A stretch of 64,000 nucleotides of DNA from Staphylococcus nepalensis (GCF_014635045.1 NZ_BMCF01000002.1:124001-188000); one strand, 5' to 3'. Shown: positions 20,403 through 31,703, numbered from the stretch's first letter. The notes: generated by a model not told the origin, from the sequence alone. A program made the numbers and translations.

Positions 20403-20417
20403 ATGTTAGCGATATCA
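20403..20417 (+). promoter_or_regulatory. Candidate CcpA cre site upstream of malic enzyme
   Basis: ATGTTAGCGATATCA matches the Bacillus cre consensus WTGNAANCGNWNNCW except at one position and is near-palindromic. It lies about 80 bases before the start codon. Consensus match only. Confidence 0.45.
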
Positions 20418-20494
20418 TTTGTAATTTATGTTAGATTGTAATAAAAATATATATGAGCTGTTTATAATCATTGAATGTAAAGGGGTAGATTTAC

Positions 20495-21727
20495 ATGACG
20501 TTGAGAGACGATGCATTAGAAATGCATAGAGTAAACCAAGGCAAATTAGAGGTTACACCGAAAGTCCAAGTAACCAATAAAGAAGAATTAAGCTTAGCAT
20601 ATTCACCTGGCGTAGCAGAGCCATGTAAAGAAATACACGAAGACCCACGCAAAGTATTTGAATATACGATGAAAGCCAATACTGTAGCAGTTGTTACTGA
20701 TGGTACAGCTGTATTAGGACTCGGTAATATTGGCGCAGAAGCGAGTATTCCAGTCATGGAAGGGAAAGCAGTTTTGTTCAAAAGTTTTTCTGGCATAGAC
20801 GGCGTGCCAATTGCGTTAAATACAACGGATACAGATGAAATTGTTAATACTGTAAAGTTATTAGAACCTAACTATGGCGGGATTAACCTAGAGGATATTT
20901 CAGCCCCACGTTGTTTCGAAATAGAAGAACGTTTAAAAAAAGAGACAAAAATACCTGTTTTTCACGATGACCAACATGGTACAGCAATTGTAACTGTTGC
21001 AGGTATGATTAATGCACTTCGTATCGTGGATAAAGATTTGTCAGATATTAAAGTTGTGCTTAACGGTGCAGGCGCTGCAGGTATGGCTATCGTACAATTA
21101 TTATATTCATATGGTGTTAGAGATATGATCATGTGTGATTCTAAAGGATCTATTTATGAAGGACGTTCATACGGTATGAATGATACTAAATCATTTGTTG
21201 CTAAATGGACAAACAGAGAAAAAGTTGAAGGCTCTTTAAATGATGTCATTAAAGATGCTGATGTATTTATTGGTGTTTCTGTTGCTGACTTATTATCAAA
21301 AGAAATGGTTGAATCAATGGCTCAAGACCCAATTATCTTCGCAATGGCTAACCCAAATCCTGAAATTAATCCAGAGGTAGCAAAAGAAGCGGGCGCTAAA
21401 GTAATTGGTACGGGTCGTTCCGATTTCCCAAACCAAATCAATAATGTGCTTGCTTTCCCAGGTATTTTTAGAGGGGCGTTAGATGTGGAAGCTACTCATA
21501 TAAATGAAGAAATGAAACAAGCTGCTGTGGAAGCAATTGCTAATTTAATTAAATCGGAAGAATTAAATCCAGATTATTGTATCCCTGGTCCATTTGATAA
21601 ACGCGTGGCACCTTCAGTTGCTAGAGAAGTTGCAAAAGCTGCAATGGAAACAGGGGTGGCAAGAATAGATATGGATCCAGAAGAAATTTATAATAAAACA
21701 ATGAAATTAACAGATTTAGACAAATAA
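20495..21727 (+). CDS. NAD(P)-dependent malic enzyme
   Basis: Oxidative decarboxylation of malate to pyruvate. The 410-residue length is the short bacterial form without a phosphotransacetylase tail. The N-terminal signature LSLAYSPGVAEPCKEI is followed by the substrate lysine region near residue 75-95, the metal site DISAPRCFEIEER, HDDQHGTA, the dinucleotide motif VVLNGAGAAGMA near residue 190 and MANPNPEI. Cofactor preference is not decidable by eye. It stands directly before accDA, so its pyruvate and reduced nucleotide could feed fatty-acid synthesis (inference). Confidence 0.95.
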   Translation: MTLRDDALEMHRVNQGKLEVTPKVQVTNKEELSLAYSPGVAEPCKEIHEDPRKVFEYTMKANTVAVVTDGTAVLGLGNIGAEASIPVMEGKAVLFKSFSGIDGVPIALNTTDTDEIVNTVKLLEPNYGGINLEDISAPRCFEIEERLKKETKIPVFHDDQHGTAIVTVAGMINALRIVDKDLSDIKVVLNGAGAAGMAIVQLLYSYGVRDMIMCDSKGSIYEGRSYGMNDTKSFVAKWTNREKVEGSLNDVIKDADVFIGVSVADLLSKEMVESMAQDPIIFAMANPNPEINPEVAKEAGAKVIGTGRSDFPNQINNVLAFPGIFRGALDVEATHINEEMKQAAVEAIANLIKSEELNPDYCIPGPFDKRVAPSVAREVAKAAMETGVARIDMDPEEIYNKTMKLTDLDK

Positions 21728-21803
21728 TATTCATGAATGCTAGTCTTGAAATATTGCGTGTGAAGTATAAGGAAGACAGCAATGGTTATGTGGAGGTTTA
21801 CCA

Positions 21804-22670
21804 ATGTTTAAAGATTTTTTCAATCGAAGTAGTAAAAAGAAAAAGTATGTAACTGTTTCTGATTCAAAACAAAGTGATGTTCCAGCGGGAATTATGACGA
21901 AATGTCCAAAATGTAAAAAAATAATGTATACAAAAGAATTAGCTGAAAATTTAAACGTATGTTTCAACTGTGACCATCATATAGCGCTAACTGCACATAA
22001 ACGAATTGAAGCTATTTCTGATGAAGGTACATTCACAGAGTTTGATAAAGGCATGACCTCTGCGAATCCATTAGATTTTCCAAGTTATGAAGAAAAAATT
22101 CAAAAAGACCAACAGAAAACAGAATTAAATGAGGCTGTTGTCACAGGTACAGCAACTTTAGAAGGTATCGAATATGGCATAGCTGTTATGGACGCTAGAT
22201 TCAGAATGGGAAGTATGGGGTCCGTTGTAGGTGAAAAAATTTGTAGAATAATTGAACACTGTACGGAACACCGTTTGCCATTTATATTATTTTCTGCTAG
22301 TGGTGGCGCCAGAATGCAAGAAGGAATTATCTCATTAATGCAAATGGGTAAAACAAGCGTTACGCTTAAAAAACATATGGATGCAGGTTTGTTATATATT
22401 TCTTATATTACAAACCCAACTACAGGTGGAGTGTCAGCTAGTTTTGCTTCCGTTGGTGATATTAATTTAAGTGAACCAAAAGCACTAATAGGTTTTGCAG
22501 GTAGACGTGTAATTGAACAAACAATTAACGAGAAATTACCGGATGACTTCCAAACTGCTGAATTTTTATTAGAACATGGACAATTAGATAAAGTGGTACA
22601 TAGAAAAGAAATGAAAATGACGCTATCTAATATTTTAAAAATGCACCAAGAGGTGAAAACAAATGCTTGA
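21804..22670 (+). CDS. accD: Acetyl-CoA carboxylase carboxyltransferase subunit beta
   Basis: Beta subunit of the carboxyltransferase that makes malonyl-CoA. A four-cysteine zinc ribbon lies at residues 33-55 ([12 protein letters not shown] then VCFNCDHH), followed by the crotonase-like domain with [11 protein letters not shown] near residue 165 and [13 protein letters not shown] near residue 200. GTGGAGGTTT precedes the ATG. Its stop overlaps accA by eight bases, giving equal dosage of the two subunits through coupling. Confidence 0.97.
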   Translation: MFKDFFNRSSKKKKYVTVSDSKQSDVPAGIMTKCPKCKKIMYTKELAENLNVCFNCDHHIALTAHKRIEAISDEGTFTEFDKGMTSANPLDFPSYEEKIQKDQQKTELNEAVVTGTATLEGIEYGIAVMDARFRMGSMGSVVGEKICRIIEHCTEHRLPFILFSASGGARMQEGIISLMQMGKTSVTLKKHMDAGLLYISYITNPTTGGVSASFASVGDINLSEPKALIGFAGRRVIEQTINEKLPDDFQTAEFLLEHGQLDKVVHRKEMKMTLSNILKMHQEVKTNA

Positions 22671-23607
22671 TTTTGAAAAGCCACTTTTTGAAATAAAAAA
22701 TAAAATTGAATCACTGAAAGATTCTCAAGAAAAAAATGATGTGGATTTACAGGAAGAAATTGATATGCTTGAAGCATCGCTGGATCGTGAAACCCAAAAA
22801 GTTTATACCAATTTAAAACCTTGGGATCGTGTGCAATTAGCACGCTTACAGGAAAGACCTACCTCGTTAGATTATATTCCATACATTTTTGATTCATTCA
22901 TGGAATTACATGGTGATCGTAACTTTCGAGATGACCCAGCAATGATTGGTGGTATTGGTTATTTAAATGGACAAGCTGTTACGGTCGTTGGACAACAACG
23001 TGGTAAAGATACGAAAGATAATATTTATCGCAACTTCGGAATGGCGCATCCTGAGGGATATAGAAAAGCTTTACGTTTAATGAAACAAGCTGAAAAATTT
23101 AACAGACCTGTTTTTACCTTTATTGATACTAAGGGGGCATATCCAGGTAAAGCGGCCGAAGAACGTGGCCAAAGCGAGTCTATTGCTAAAAATTTAATTG
23201 AAATGGCTTCGCTTAAAGTTCCCGTTATTGCCATTGTAATTGGTGAAGGTGGCAGCGGCGGCGCTTTAGGTTTAGGCGTGTCTAATCGGTTATTAATGCT
23301 TGAAAACAGTACATATTCAGTGATTTCGCCGGAAGGTGCTTCTGCGTTATTATGGAAAGATAGTAATCTTGCACAAATTGCGGCAGAAACAATGAAAATC
23401 ACAGCAGAAGATTTGCGCGAGTTGAAAATTGCAGACCAAGTCTTGAAAGAGCCTTTAGGCGGCGCTCATCATGATATTGAGACACAAGCTCAAAGTATTA
23501 AAGAAGCTTTTTTACAACATTTAAATGAATTAAGTCCACTAGATAAACAACAAATAGTAGATGACCGTTATGATAAATTTAGAAATATTGGGTCATTTAA
23601 TGAATAA
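22663..23607 (+). CDS. accA: Acetyl-CoA carboxylase carboxyltransferase subunit alpha
   Basis: Alpha subunit partner of AccD, 314 residues. The N-terminal coiled helix [20 protein letters not shown] precedes the carboxyltransferase domain with [18 protein letters not shown] near residue 150 and [17 protein letters not shown] near residue 195. The ATG lies inside the end of accD, with its ribosome site GAGGTG also within accD. A very strong terminator follows. Confidence 0.97.
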   Translation: MLDFEKPLFEIKNKIESLKDSQEKNDVDLQEEIDMLEASLDRETQKVYTNLKPWDRVQLARLQERPTSLDYIPYIFDSFMELHGDRNFRDDPAMIGGIGYLNGQAVTVVGQQRGKDTKDNIYRNFGMAHPEGYRKALRLMKQAEKFNRPVFTFIDTKGAYPGKAAEERGQSESIAKNLIEMASLKVPVIAIVIGEGGSGGALGLGVSNRLLMLENSTYSVISPEGASALLWKDSNLAQIAAETMKITAEDLRELKIADQVLKEPLGGAHHDIETQAQSIKEAFLQHLNELSPLDKQQIVDDRYDKFRNIGSFNE

Positions 23608-23698
23608 TTATTAAAAAAATTATAATACTCATCTACATCGTTTACTTTGCTTCAATGAATAGGTGCATCTATTCTGATAGTAATTTAAACGCCTGCAA

Positions 23699-23762
23699 AA
23701 GAGCGATAATATAGAATCAAATCTTTTATTTTGATTCTATATTATCGCTCTTATTTTTATTG
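23699..23762 (+). terminator. Terminator after accA
   Basis: A perfect 23-bp stem: the left arm begins AAGAGCGATAATATAGAATC and the right arm ends GATTCTATATTATCGCTCTT, with an 8-base loop and ATTTTTATTG tail. Confidence 0.9.
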
Positions 23763-23859
23763 TAATAATTTAAGAAGAAGTATAAAAAATAATATTATTG
23801 TTTATTAAATATAAGTTAAAGGTAATGTAAGATATAGTTGGAATATTTTAGGAGGGGTT

Positions 23860-23880
23860 ATGAAAGGAAACGCTTACTAA
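23860..23880 (+). CDS. Possible six-codon leader minigene (MKGNAY) before pfkA
   Basis: ATG AAA GGA AAC GCT TAC TAA follows AGGAGGGG with a 2-base gap after the last G. The ribosome site is stronger than most in this window. The frame overlaps a cre-like sequence. It could be a real leader peptide or a chance combination of a purine-rich stretch with the operator. No homology can be assigned to so short a peptide. Confidence 0.25.
   Translation: MKGNAY
23865..23878 (+). promoter_or_regulatory. Candidate cre site 1 upstream of pfkA
   Basis: AGGAAACGCTTACT matches TGWAARCGYTWNCW at 12 of 14 positions, with the central ACGCT core intact. Confidence 0.4.
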
Positions 23881-23905
23881 TTGTAAAATTATTTTTTATT
23901 ATAAT

Positions 23906-23919
23906 TAAAAACGTTTACA
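23906..23919 (+). promoter_or_regulatory. Candidate cre site 2 upstream of pfkA
   Basis: TAAAAACGTTTACA matches TGWAARCGYTWNCW at 13 of 14 positions. It lies 41 bases downstream of site 1 and about 100 bases before the pfkA start. Confidence 0.5.
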
Positions 23920-23974
23920 TTAGTTATGATGCCTTATTTTAATGGCACCTTATATGATTTTATGGTATTTTTAG

Positions 23975-24976
<1,002 letters not shown>

Positions 24977-24996
24977 AATACTGGGAGGCATTAATA

Positions 24997-26757
24997 ATGA
25001 GAAAAACTAAAATTGTTTGTACAATTGGACCTGCATCAGAATCTGAAGAAATGCTTGAGAAATTAATTAAAGCTGGAATGAACGTAGCAAGATTGAATTT
25101 CTCACATGGTGACCATGCAGAACATAAAGCTAGAATTGATAGAATTCGCGAAGTATCACAAAGATTGGGTAAAACTGTTGGGATACTTTTAGATACTAAA
25201 GGTCCTGAAATCCGTACTCACAACATGAAAGATGGTGCTATTGAACTTGAAAAAGGTACGGAAGTCATCGTAAGTATGACTGAAGTTGAAGGTACACCAG
25301 ATAAATTCTCAGTAACTTACGATAATCTAATAAATGATGTTCAAGAAGGGTCATATATTTTATTAGATGATGGTCTCATCGAATTACAAGTAAAACAAAT
25401 AGATAAAACAAATGGCGAAGTTATTTGTGGTGTATTAAATACTGGAGAGTTAAAAAATAAAAAAGGCGTTAACCTACCGGGTGTTAAAGTAAGTTTACCT
25501 GGAATTACAGATAAAGATGCTGAAGATATTAAATTTGGTATAAGTGAAAATATTGATTTCATTGCAGCAAGCTTTGTACGTCGCCCAAGTGATGTGTTAG
25601 ATATACGTAAATTACTTGAAGAAGGTAAAAATACAAACATCAGCATTATTCCTAAAATTGAAAACCAAGAAGGTATTGATAACATTAAAGAAATACTTGA
25701 AGTTTCTGATGGTTTAATGGTTGCGCGCGGTGATATGGGTGTTGAAATACCGCCAGAATCAGTACCAATGGTACAAAAAGACTTAATTAGACAATGTAAT
25801 AAATTAGGTAAACCAGTTATTACAGCTACTCAAATGCTAGATTCAATGCAACGCAACCCACGTGCTACACGCGCTGAAGCAAGTGATGTTGCTAATGCTA
25901 TTTATGATGGTACAGACGCAGTTATGCTTTCAGGTGAAACTGCTGCTGGCCTATATCCAGAAGAAGCTGTTAAAACAATGCGTAATATTGCAATCTCAGC
26001 TGAAGCTGCACAAGATTATAAACGTTTATTATCTGACCGTACAAAACTTGTGCAAACTTCACTAGTGAATGCTATTGGTGTATCTGTCGCACATACAGCA
26101 CTGAATTTAAATGTAAAAGCAATTGTCGCAGCAACTGAAAGTGGTTCTACAGCTAGAACGATTTCTAAATATCGTCCTAAATCAGATATTATTGCAGTTA
26201 CACCTCACGTTGAAACTGCACGTCAATGTGCACTAGTATGGGGCATTTACCCTGTAGTTAAAGAAGGACGTAAAACAACAGATGCTATGTTGAATACAGC
26301 AGTAGCTACAGCTGTTGAGACTGAAAAAGTTCAAAACGGTGATTTAATTATTATTACTGCTGGTGTACCTACAGGTGAGAAAGGTACTACAAACATGATG
26401 AAATTACATCTTGTAGGTGATGAATTGGCTAAAGGTCAAGGTATTGGCAGAAACTCAGTTGTAGGAAACACATTAGTTGTCAAAAACGCGAGTGAACTAG
26501 AAGGTAAAGATCTATCTGAAACAATTATTGTCACTTCTTCAGTAGATGAAACGCTTGTGCCATATATTGAACAAGCAGGGGGATTAATTGCAGAAGAAAA
26601 TGGAATTACTTCACCAAGTGCCATTATTGGTTTAGAAAAAGGCATCCCTACTATTGTTGGAGTTGAAAATGCAACAGAAGAAATTCAAAATGATATCTTG
26701 ATAACTGTAGATGCAAATCAAGGTAAAGTGTTTGAAGGTTATGCTAACGTACTTTAA
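24997..26757 (+). CDS. pyk: Pyruvate kinase with C-terminal PEP-utilizer-like domain
   Basis: Converts PEP and ADP to pyruvate and ATP. The N-terminal signature [12 protein letters not shown] is followed by the NFSHGDH loop, the Lys/Glu active-site region [11 protein letters not shown] near residue 220, and the T-loop [12 protein letters not shown] near 245. At 586 residues it exceeds the usual 470: residues about 475-586 form the extra C-terminal domain homologous to the phosphohistidine domain of PEP-utilising enzymes, as in Bacillus and staphylococcal Pyk. It ends the pfkA-pyk operon. Confidence 0.97.
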   Translation: MRKTKIVCTIGPASESEEMLEKLIKAGMNVARLNFSHGDHAEHKARIDRIREVSQRLGKTVGILLDTKGPEIRTHNMKDGAIELEKGTEVIVSMTEVEGTPDKFSVTYDNLINDVQEGSYILLDDGLIELQVKQIDKTNGEVICGVLNTGELKNKKGVNLPGVKVSLPGITDKDAEDIKFGISENIDFIAASFVRRPSDVLDIRKLLEEGKNTNISIIPKIENQEGIDNIKEILEVSDGLMVARGDMGVEIPPESVPMVQKDLIRQCNKLGKPVITATQMLDSMQRNPRATRAEASDVANAIYDGTDAVMLSGETAAGLYPEEAVKTMRNIAISAEAAQDYKRLLSDRTKLVQTSLVNAIGVSVAHTALNLNVKAIVAATESGSTARTISKYRPKSDIIAVTPHVETARQCALVWGIYPVVKEGRKTTDAMLNTAVATAVETEKVQNGDLIIITAGVPTGEKGTTNMMKLHLVGDELAKGQGIGRNSVVGNTLVVKNASELEGKDLSETIIVTSSVDETLVPYIEQAGGLIAEENGITSPSAIIGLEKGIPTIVGVENATEEIQNDILITVDANQGKVFEGYANVL

Positions 26758-27112
26758 TTAATTGAATCGAAATCAGGCTCAAAGATGAAAATGTGTTGCT
26801 TACTTAATAAAGAGAACTCATATAACAACTTAATTTTTCTTAAATGTTTTTAACATACACTTGTTTGAGTGGTAAAAATTAAAAATTTGATATAAGCCTA
26901 TTTTGATTCCAGTTATCTACTGCTATATCGTTAAAGAGACCGAGACATCTTTTTTATGTCTCGGTCTTTATTTGTTTTTATAAAATCGAAAACGGAATAA
27001 AAACTGCATTTTTAAACATTCTGTTATATTTTCTGATGCTAATCGCTATAAATAACCAAAATGATAAAATAGATACTATTTACCTTTATCATTTTGAGTT
27101 ATTATATTATAA
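26758..27112 (+). other. pyk-permease convergent spacer
   Basis: About 355 bases with the pyk terminator and otherwise AT-rich sequence without a gene I would support. Confidence 0.5.
26937..26978 (+). terminator. Terminator after pyk
   Basis: AGACCGAGACAT and ATGTCTCGGTCT form a perfect 12-bp stem with a T-rich loop and a TTATTTGTTTTT tail. It lies 180 bases after the stop and is a clear member of the GAGAC hairpin family. Confidence 0.85.
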
Positions 27113-28477
27113 TTATTTTAAATTAATATTTGCCACTTTTTTATATCTTAAATACATCAGGCTTAATATGATAAACCATATAGGTGTTAAAAAAACTGCT
27201 CTTCTTGTATCTACGTTTACGAACAATAAACAAAATACTAAGCAAAAGAAAATCAAAATGATGTATCCCATATATTTACCACCGATTAATTTATAGGTAG
27301 CTTTTTTGTGCAATTCAAGGTTATGGCGATGATAATTAATATACGCCACAATAATTAACGCCCAAACAATTAGAAATAATACCGTAGATACAGTCGTAAT
27401 ATATGTAAATACTAATGTTGCATTTGGAATAATATAATTCAACAATACGGATATTAATAACAGCGCACATGAAACGAAAATGGCTATATGAGGTACGCCG
27501 TTTTTGTTTGTTTTTTCAAAAATAGGCGGCGCTTGCTGTTGATTTGATAAGCCAAATAGCATACGACTATTAGAGAATATGCCGCTGTTACAAGATGACG
27601 CTGCAGCAGCTAAGACGACAAAGTTAATGATACCGGCTGCAAATGGAATACCGATTAAAGCAAATAGTCTAACAAAAGGGCTTTCGTCAGGATTGATGTT
27701 GTTCCAAGGGATGATAGACATAATTACCGTTAAAGCACCGACATAGAATACTAGAATTCTTATAGGCACACTATTGATGGCTTTAGGAATTGTTTTAGTT
27801 GGATCTTTTGTCTCTCCAGCAGTAACGCCAATCAATTCAATACCAACAAAAGAAAATAAGGCCATTTGAAATGACATTAGAAATCCACTAACCCCTTTAG
27901 GAAAAATCCCATTATTATATAAATTTGTTAACGATGTATGACCAAACTGTGTATCGTATGCCATTACAATCATCACAATACCAACGAAAATAAGTGCCAA
28001 GATAGTAACTACTTTAATAATTGAAAACCAGAACTCTAATTCTCCGAATAATTTGGCACTAAGCAAATTTAATGACATTAAAATCAGTACACAAAACAAA
28101 GCGCTTATCCAGTTAGGGATATGTGGGAACCAAAAACTGACGTATTTAGCCACTGCTGTAACTTCAGCCATACCAGTTATAATCCAACATAGCCAGTATG
28201 TCCACCCAGTAACGAATCCAGCAAACGGACCGAGATATTGATTTGTCACATCGGCAAAAGATCTAAAATGAGTGTTTGTTACTAGTATTTCTCCTAATCC
28301 TCTCATAAACATAAATAGCATAAACCCGATAATAATGTATGTCAGTAAAATTGAAGGGCCAGTTAAAGCTATTGTTTGTCCAGCGCCTAAAAAGAGACCT
28401 GTGCCGATAGCACCTCCGATAGCAATTAACTGAATATGTCGATTGCTCAATTCTCTTTGTAACTGTTGTTTTGACAT
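27113..28477 (-). CDS. aapA: APC-family amino-acid permease (D-Ala/D-Ser/Gly type)
   Basis: A 454-residue, twelve-helix amino acid:cation symporter. The N-terminus RELSNRHIQLIAIGGAIGTGLFLGAG is the amino-acid permease signature (first helix), and FVGIELIGVTAGETKDP near residue 220 is also characteristic. In staphylococci the permease beside citZ is annotated as a D-alanine/D-serine/glycine transporter; that specificity is from memory of the synteny. The ATG of MSKQQLQ has AAGGAG ten bases upstream, so the longer frame of 20 extra hydrophobic codons is rejected. It is divergent from citZ. Confidence 0.88.
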   Translation of the reverse strand: MSKQQLQRELSNRHIQLIAIGGAIGTGLFLGAGQTIALTGPSILLTYIIIGFMLFMFMRGLGEILVTNTHFRSFADVTNQYLGPFAGFVTGWTYWLCWIITGMAEVTAVAKYVSFWFPHIPNWISALFCVLILMSLNLLSAKLFGELEFWFSIIKVVTILALIFVGIVMIVMAYDTQFGHTSLTNLYNNGIFPKGVSGFLMSFQMALFSFVGIELIGVTAGETKDPTKTIPKAINSVPIRILVFYVGALTVIMSIIPWNNINPDESPFVRLFALIGIPFAAGIINFVVLAAAASSCNSGIFSNSRMLFGLSNQQQAPPIFEKTNKNGVPHIAIFVSCALLLISVLLNYIIPNATLVFTYITTVSTVLFLIVWALIIVAYINYHRHNLELHKKATYKLIGGKYMGYIILIFFCLVFCLLFVNVDTRRAVFLTPIWFIILSLMYLRYKKVANINLK

Positions 28478-28825
28478 AAGTTTTAACTCCTTTATTAAGT
28501 TATTTATTATTATGATACTCAACTTAAAATAAAACAACTCTTTTTTTATTTTTATAGACTAGTGTTAGTGTAAATTTATATTAACAATTTGTTATTAATC
28601 ACGATAACCAATTAAAAATCATTATAAATTGAAGAAAGGGTAATTACATATTAGAATGAGAATATAGCAACACGCAATCATATGGCGTGTTTAAGGGCAT
28701 ATAAACTAATTATCATTTCTTAATGATTGGTGTGATTATAAACTGAAATATTCACAAAAACGTAAATATTGTCTATAATGGTCTATGAAAGCCATTTCAT
28801 TATGAAATAGAAAAGGGGAATATAT
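28478..28825 (+). other. Divergent aapA-citZ control region
   Basis: About 350 bases with an ACACGC/GCGTGT inverted repeat at 28670-28690 and the citZ promoter at 28751-28779. No gene is visible. Confidence 0.5.
28751..28779 (+). promoter_or_regulatory. Promoter of citZ
   Basis: TTCACA and a perfect TATAAT with 17 bases between them. Start of transcription would be near 28786, giving a leader of about 40 bases. Confidence 0.75.
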
Positions 28826-29944
28826 ATGGCAGAGTTACAAAAAGGTTTAGAAGGGGTAATTGCATCAGAAACTAAAGTAAGCTCAATTATTGATAGTCAA
28901 CTTACATACGCAGGCTATGAAATTGATGACTTAGCTGAAAATGCTGAATTCGAAGAAGTTGTCTTTTTACTATGGCACTATCGATTACCTAATAAAGAGG
29001 AACTGCAAGCATTTAAAGAAAAACTCTTTAAATATATGACTTTAAACCCTAGGGTATATAATCATTTCAAAGAGTATGCAACAAGCAATGTACATCCAAT
29101 GACAGCGCTAAGAACATCAGTGTCTTATATCGCTCACTTTGATGAACATGCCGAGGATGAAAGCGATGATCAGACAATGGAACGTGCCGTACGTATCCAA
29201 GCAAAAATTGCGTCTCTTGTTACTGCATACGCCAGAGTAAGAGATGGCAAAGAACCTGTCAAACCGAGCAGTGATTTAAATTATGCCGCAAACTTCTTGT
29301 ATATGTTGCGTGGTGAATTACCAACAGACATCGAAGTTGAAGCATTTAATAAAGCATTAGTATTACATGCGGATCATGAACTAAATGCTTCTACGTTTAC
29401 TGCTAGATGTGCAGTATCTTCGTTATCTGATATGTATTCTGGCATTGTAGCAGCTGTTGGTTCATTAAAAGGGCCGTTACATGGTGGGGCAAATGAACGT
29501 GTAATGAGTATGCTTTCAGAGGTTAAATCAATTGATGAAGTAGATGAGTACATTGATAATAAAATTAAAAATAAAGAAAAAATAATGGGCTTTGGCCATC
29601 GTGTGTATAAAAATGGTGACCCAAGAGCTAAATTCTTAAAAGAGATGAGTAAAAAGATAACTTCTGAAACAGGCCAAAGTCAGTTATTTGATATCTCAGT
29701 TAAGATAGCTGATAAAATGCAAGAAGAAAAAGGCCTTATCGCAAATGTTGACTTCTATAGTGCGACTGTATACCATAGCATGAATATTGAACATGACTTA
29801 TTTACACCTATTTTTGCAGTAAGTAGAACTTCCGGGTGGATTGCGCATATACTAGAACAATACAGAGATAATAGAATCATGCGTCCAAGAGCACAATATA
29901 TTGGTGAAACAAATAGAACTTATGCACCAATAGAAGAAAGATAA
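28826..29944 (+). CDS. citZ: Citrate synthase
   Basis: Condenses acetyl-CoA and oxaloacetate at TCA-cycle entry. A 372-residue type I (Gram-positive dimeric) enzyme. Catalytic residues are visible: His in KGPLHGGANERV near residue 220, His in MGFGHRVYKNGDPRAK near residue 258, and Asp in NVDFYSATVYHSM near residue 310. AAAGGGG precedes the ATG. icd follows 77 bases later, the classical citZ-icd order without the mdh found in Bacillus. Confidence 0.97.
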   Translation: MAELQKGLEGVIASETKVSSIIDSQLTYAGYEIDDLAENAEFEEVVFLLWHYRLPNKEELQAFKEKLFKYMTLNPRVYNHFKEYATSNVHPMTALRTSVSYIAHFDEHAEDESDDQTMERAVRIQAKIASLVTAYARVRDGKEPVKPSSDLNYAANFLYMLRGELPTDIEVEAFNKALVLHADHELNASTFTARCAVSSLSDMYSGIVAAVGSLKGPLHGGANERVMSMLSEVKSIDEVDEYIDNKIKNKEKIMGFGHRVYKNGDPRAKFLKEMSKKITSETGQSQLFDISVKIADKMQEEKGLIANVDFYSATVYHSMNIEHDLFTPIFAVSRTSGWIAHILEQYRDNRIMRPRAQYIGETNRTYAPIEER

Positions 29945-30021
29945 TCTGAATATTACTCATTTTTTAAAAATTATAAAACTATTGAACTAAAAAACAATTC
30001 AAATTACGGAGGTATATTTAC

Positions 30022-31290
30022 ATGGCAGGAGAAAAAGTAGTTAAAACATCAGAAGGGTTAACAGTTCCAAACAATCCTATTATTCCTTATATTATCGGTG
30101 ACGGTATTGGGCCAGATATTTGGTCAGCAGCAAGCAGAGTGATTGATGCAGCAGTTGAAAACGCTTATAACGGCGAAAAGAAAATTGAGTGGAAAGAAGT
30201 ATTAGCTGGCCAAAAAGCATTCGACGAAACAGGTGAATGGCTACCTAAAGAAACATTAGATACAATTAATGAATATTTAATTGCAATTAAAGGTCCGCTT
30301 ACGACACCAATTGGTGGTGGTATCCGTTCTTTAAATGTTGCTTTACGTCAAGAACTTGATTTATTTACTTGCCTAAGACCTGTACGTTGGTTCCAAGGTG
30401 TGCCTTCACCAGTTAAACGCCCAGAAGATACAGATATGGTTATCTTCCGAGAAAATACTGAAGATATTTATGCGGGTATTGAATTTAAAGAAGGTACGCC
30501 AGAAGCTAAAAAGTTAATTGACTTCTTACAAGATGAAATGGGTGCTAAAAATATTAGATTCCCAGAAACTTCAGGCATTGGTGTAAAACCTGTTTCTAAG
30601 GAAGGTACAGAGCGTTTAGTGCGTGCAGCGATTCACTATGCATTAGATAACAATCGCAAATCAGTAACTTTAGTGCATAAAGGTAATATCATGAAGTTTA
30701 CTGAAGGCGCGTTTAAACAATGGGGCTATGATTTAGCACACAATGAATTTGGTGATAAAGTATTTACATGGCAACAATATGATGAAATTGTTGAAAAAGA
30801 TGGTAAAGAAAAAGCAAATAAAGTTCAAGAACAAGCTGAAAAAGACGGTAAGATTATTATTAAAGATTCAATTGCAGATATTTTCTTACAACAAATTTTA
30901 ACGCGTCCTGCAGATCATGATGTAGTTGCTACTATGAACCTTAATGGGGATTATGTATCAGACGCATTAGCAGCACAAGTTGGTGGAATTGGAATAGCGC
31001 CAGGGGCAAACATTAACTATGAAACGGGTCATGCTATTTTTGAAGCTACACATGGCACTGCTCCTAAATACGCTGGGTTAAATAAGGTGAATCCATCTTC
31101 TGAGATTCTAAGTGCATCTTTAATGTTAGAACATTTAGGTTGGCAAGAAGCTGCTGACAAGATAACTGAATCTATTGAGAAAACAATTGCTTCAAAAGTT
31201 GTCACTTACGATTTTGCACGTTTAATGGACGGCGCTAGAGAAGTATCAACTTCTGAATTTGCAGACGAACTTATTAAAAACATTAAGTAA
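30022..31290 (+). CDS. icd: NADP-dependent isocitrate dehydrogenase
   Basis: Oxidises isocitrate to 2-oxoglutarate. A 422-residue E. coli/Bacillus-type enzyme. The isocitrate-binding loop [18 protein letters not shown] lies near residues 99-116, with the phosphorylatable-type Ser in RSLN, and the C-terminal NADP/Mg motif [19 protein letters not shown] is near residue 350. TACGGAGGTAT precedes the ATG. It ends in a terminator before phoPR. Confidence 0.97.
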   Translation: MAGEKVVKTSEGLTVPNNPIIPYIIGDGIGPDIWSAASRVIDAAVENAYNGEKKIEWKEVLAGQKAFDETGEWLPKETLDTINEYLIAIKGPLTTPIGGGIRSLNVALRQELDLFTCLRPVRWFQGVPSPVKRPEDTDMVIFRENTEDIYAGIEFKEGTPEAKKLIDFLQDEMGAKNIRFPETSGIGVKPVSKEGTERLVRAAIHYALDNNRKSVTLVHKGNIMKFTEGAFKQWGYDLAHNEFGDKVFTWQQYDEIVEKDGKEKANKVQEQAEKDGKIIIKDSIADIFLQQILTRPADHDVVATMNLNGDYVSDALAAQVGGIGIAPGANINYETGHAIFEATHGTAPKYAGLNKVNPSSEILSASLMLEHLGWQEAADKITESIEKTIASKVVTYDFARLMDGAREVSTSEFADELIKNIK

Positions 31291-31334
31291 TATATCATCA
31301 AAGTAAGTGTTTATATAAATTGAAATACTTTTAC

Positions 31335-31390
31335 AGGAGTAAGCATAGAAATCAGATGACGTTATGATTTCTATCTTGCTCCTTTTTTAT
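31335..31390 (+). terminator. Terminator after icd
   Basis: The arms AGGAGTAAGCATAGAAATCA and TGATTTCTATCTTGCTCCT pair with one mismatch and one bulge, followed by TTTTTTATTT. Confidence 0.85.
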
Positions 31391-31483
31391 TTAAATTTAT
31401 CTAAGAAGGAGATATTAAATAGTGATAACTAAATTATTTTTGCTTATAATAGAAAATATAAGCGTTGAAATATAAAGTAAATG

Positions 31484-31500
31484 TTAAGTAAATATTAACT
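31484..31500 (+). promoter_or_regulatory. Candidate PhoP half-site pair
   Basis: TTAAGT and TTAACT are direct repeats separated by five bases, the 11-base period of Bacillus PhoP boxes (consensus near TTAACA). About 200 bases upstream of phoP. Pattern match only. Confidence 0.3.
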
Positions 31501-31703
31501 TTTTAAATACTTAGGCTTAAATTATTTATCTTGAAATCCCTTAGTGATTTGTTAAATAAGACAATACAATTTTTTTGTAATTATTTTACAAATAACTAAC
31601 GATCAATGATTTATTAAGTTTATGTAAAAATACTTTTAAGTATGTTATTTTTATTAAAATATAAGTTATAATTAATTTGTAATCATAAAATTGGAGGTAT
31701 ACT

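Larger units (their letters stand above)
31291..31703 (+). other. icd-phoP intergenic region
   Basis: About 410 very AT-rich bases. They contain the icd terminator, a pair of TTAAGT/TTAACT direct half-sites at 31484-31500, and a TATAAT at 31667-31672 that probably serves phoP. No gene is visible. Confidence 0.5.

Noticed and set aside
22403-22843. 146-codon minus-strand frame across the accD-accA junction
   Set aside because: Antisense to two conserved overlapping genes; no promoter or ribosome site.
27036-27296. 86-codon plus-strand frame running from the pyk spacer into the permease 3' end
   Set aside because: No Shine-Dalgarno, low-complexity Asn/Lys/Tyr-rich translation, and mostly antisense to the permease.
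28701-28713. CcpC-like box ATAAACTAATTAT before citZ
   Set aside because: The spacing between ATAA and TTAT is five, not the seven of the CcpC consensus, and such AT-rich matches are frequent by chance here.
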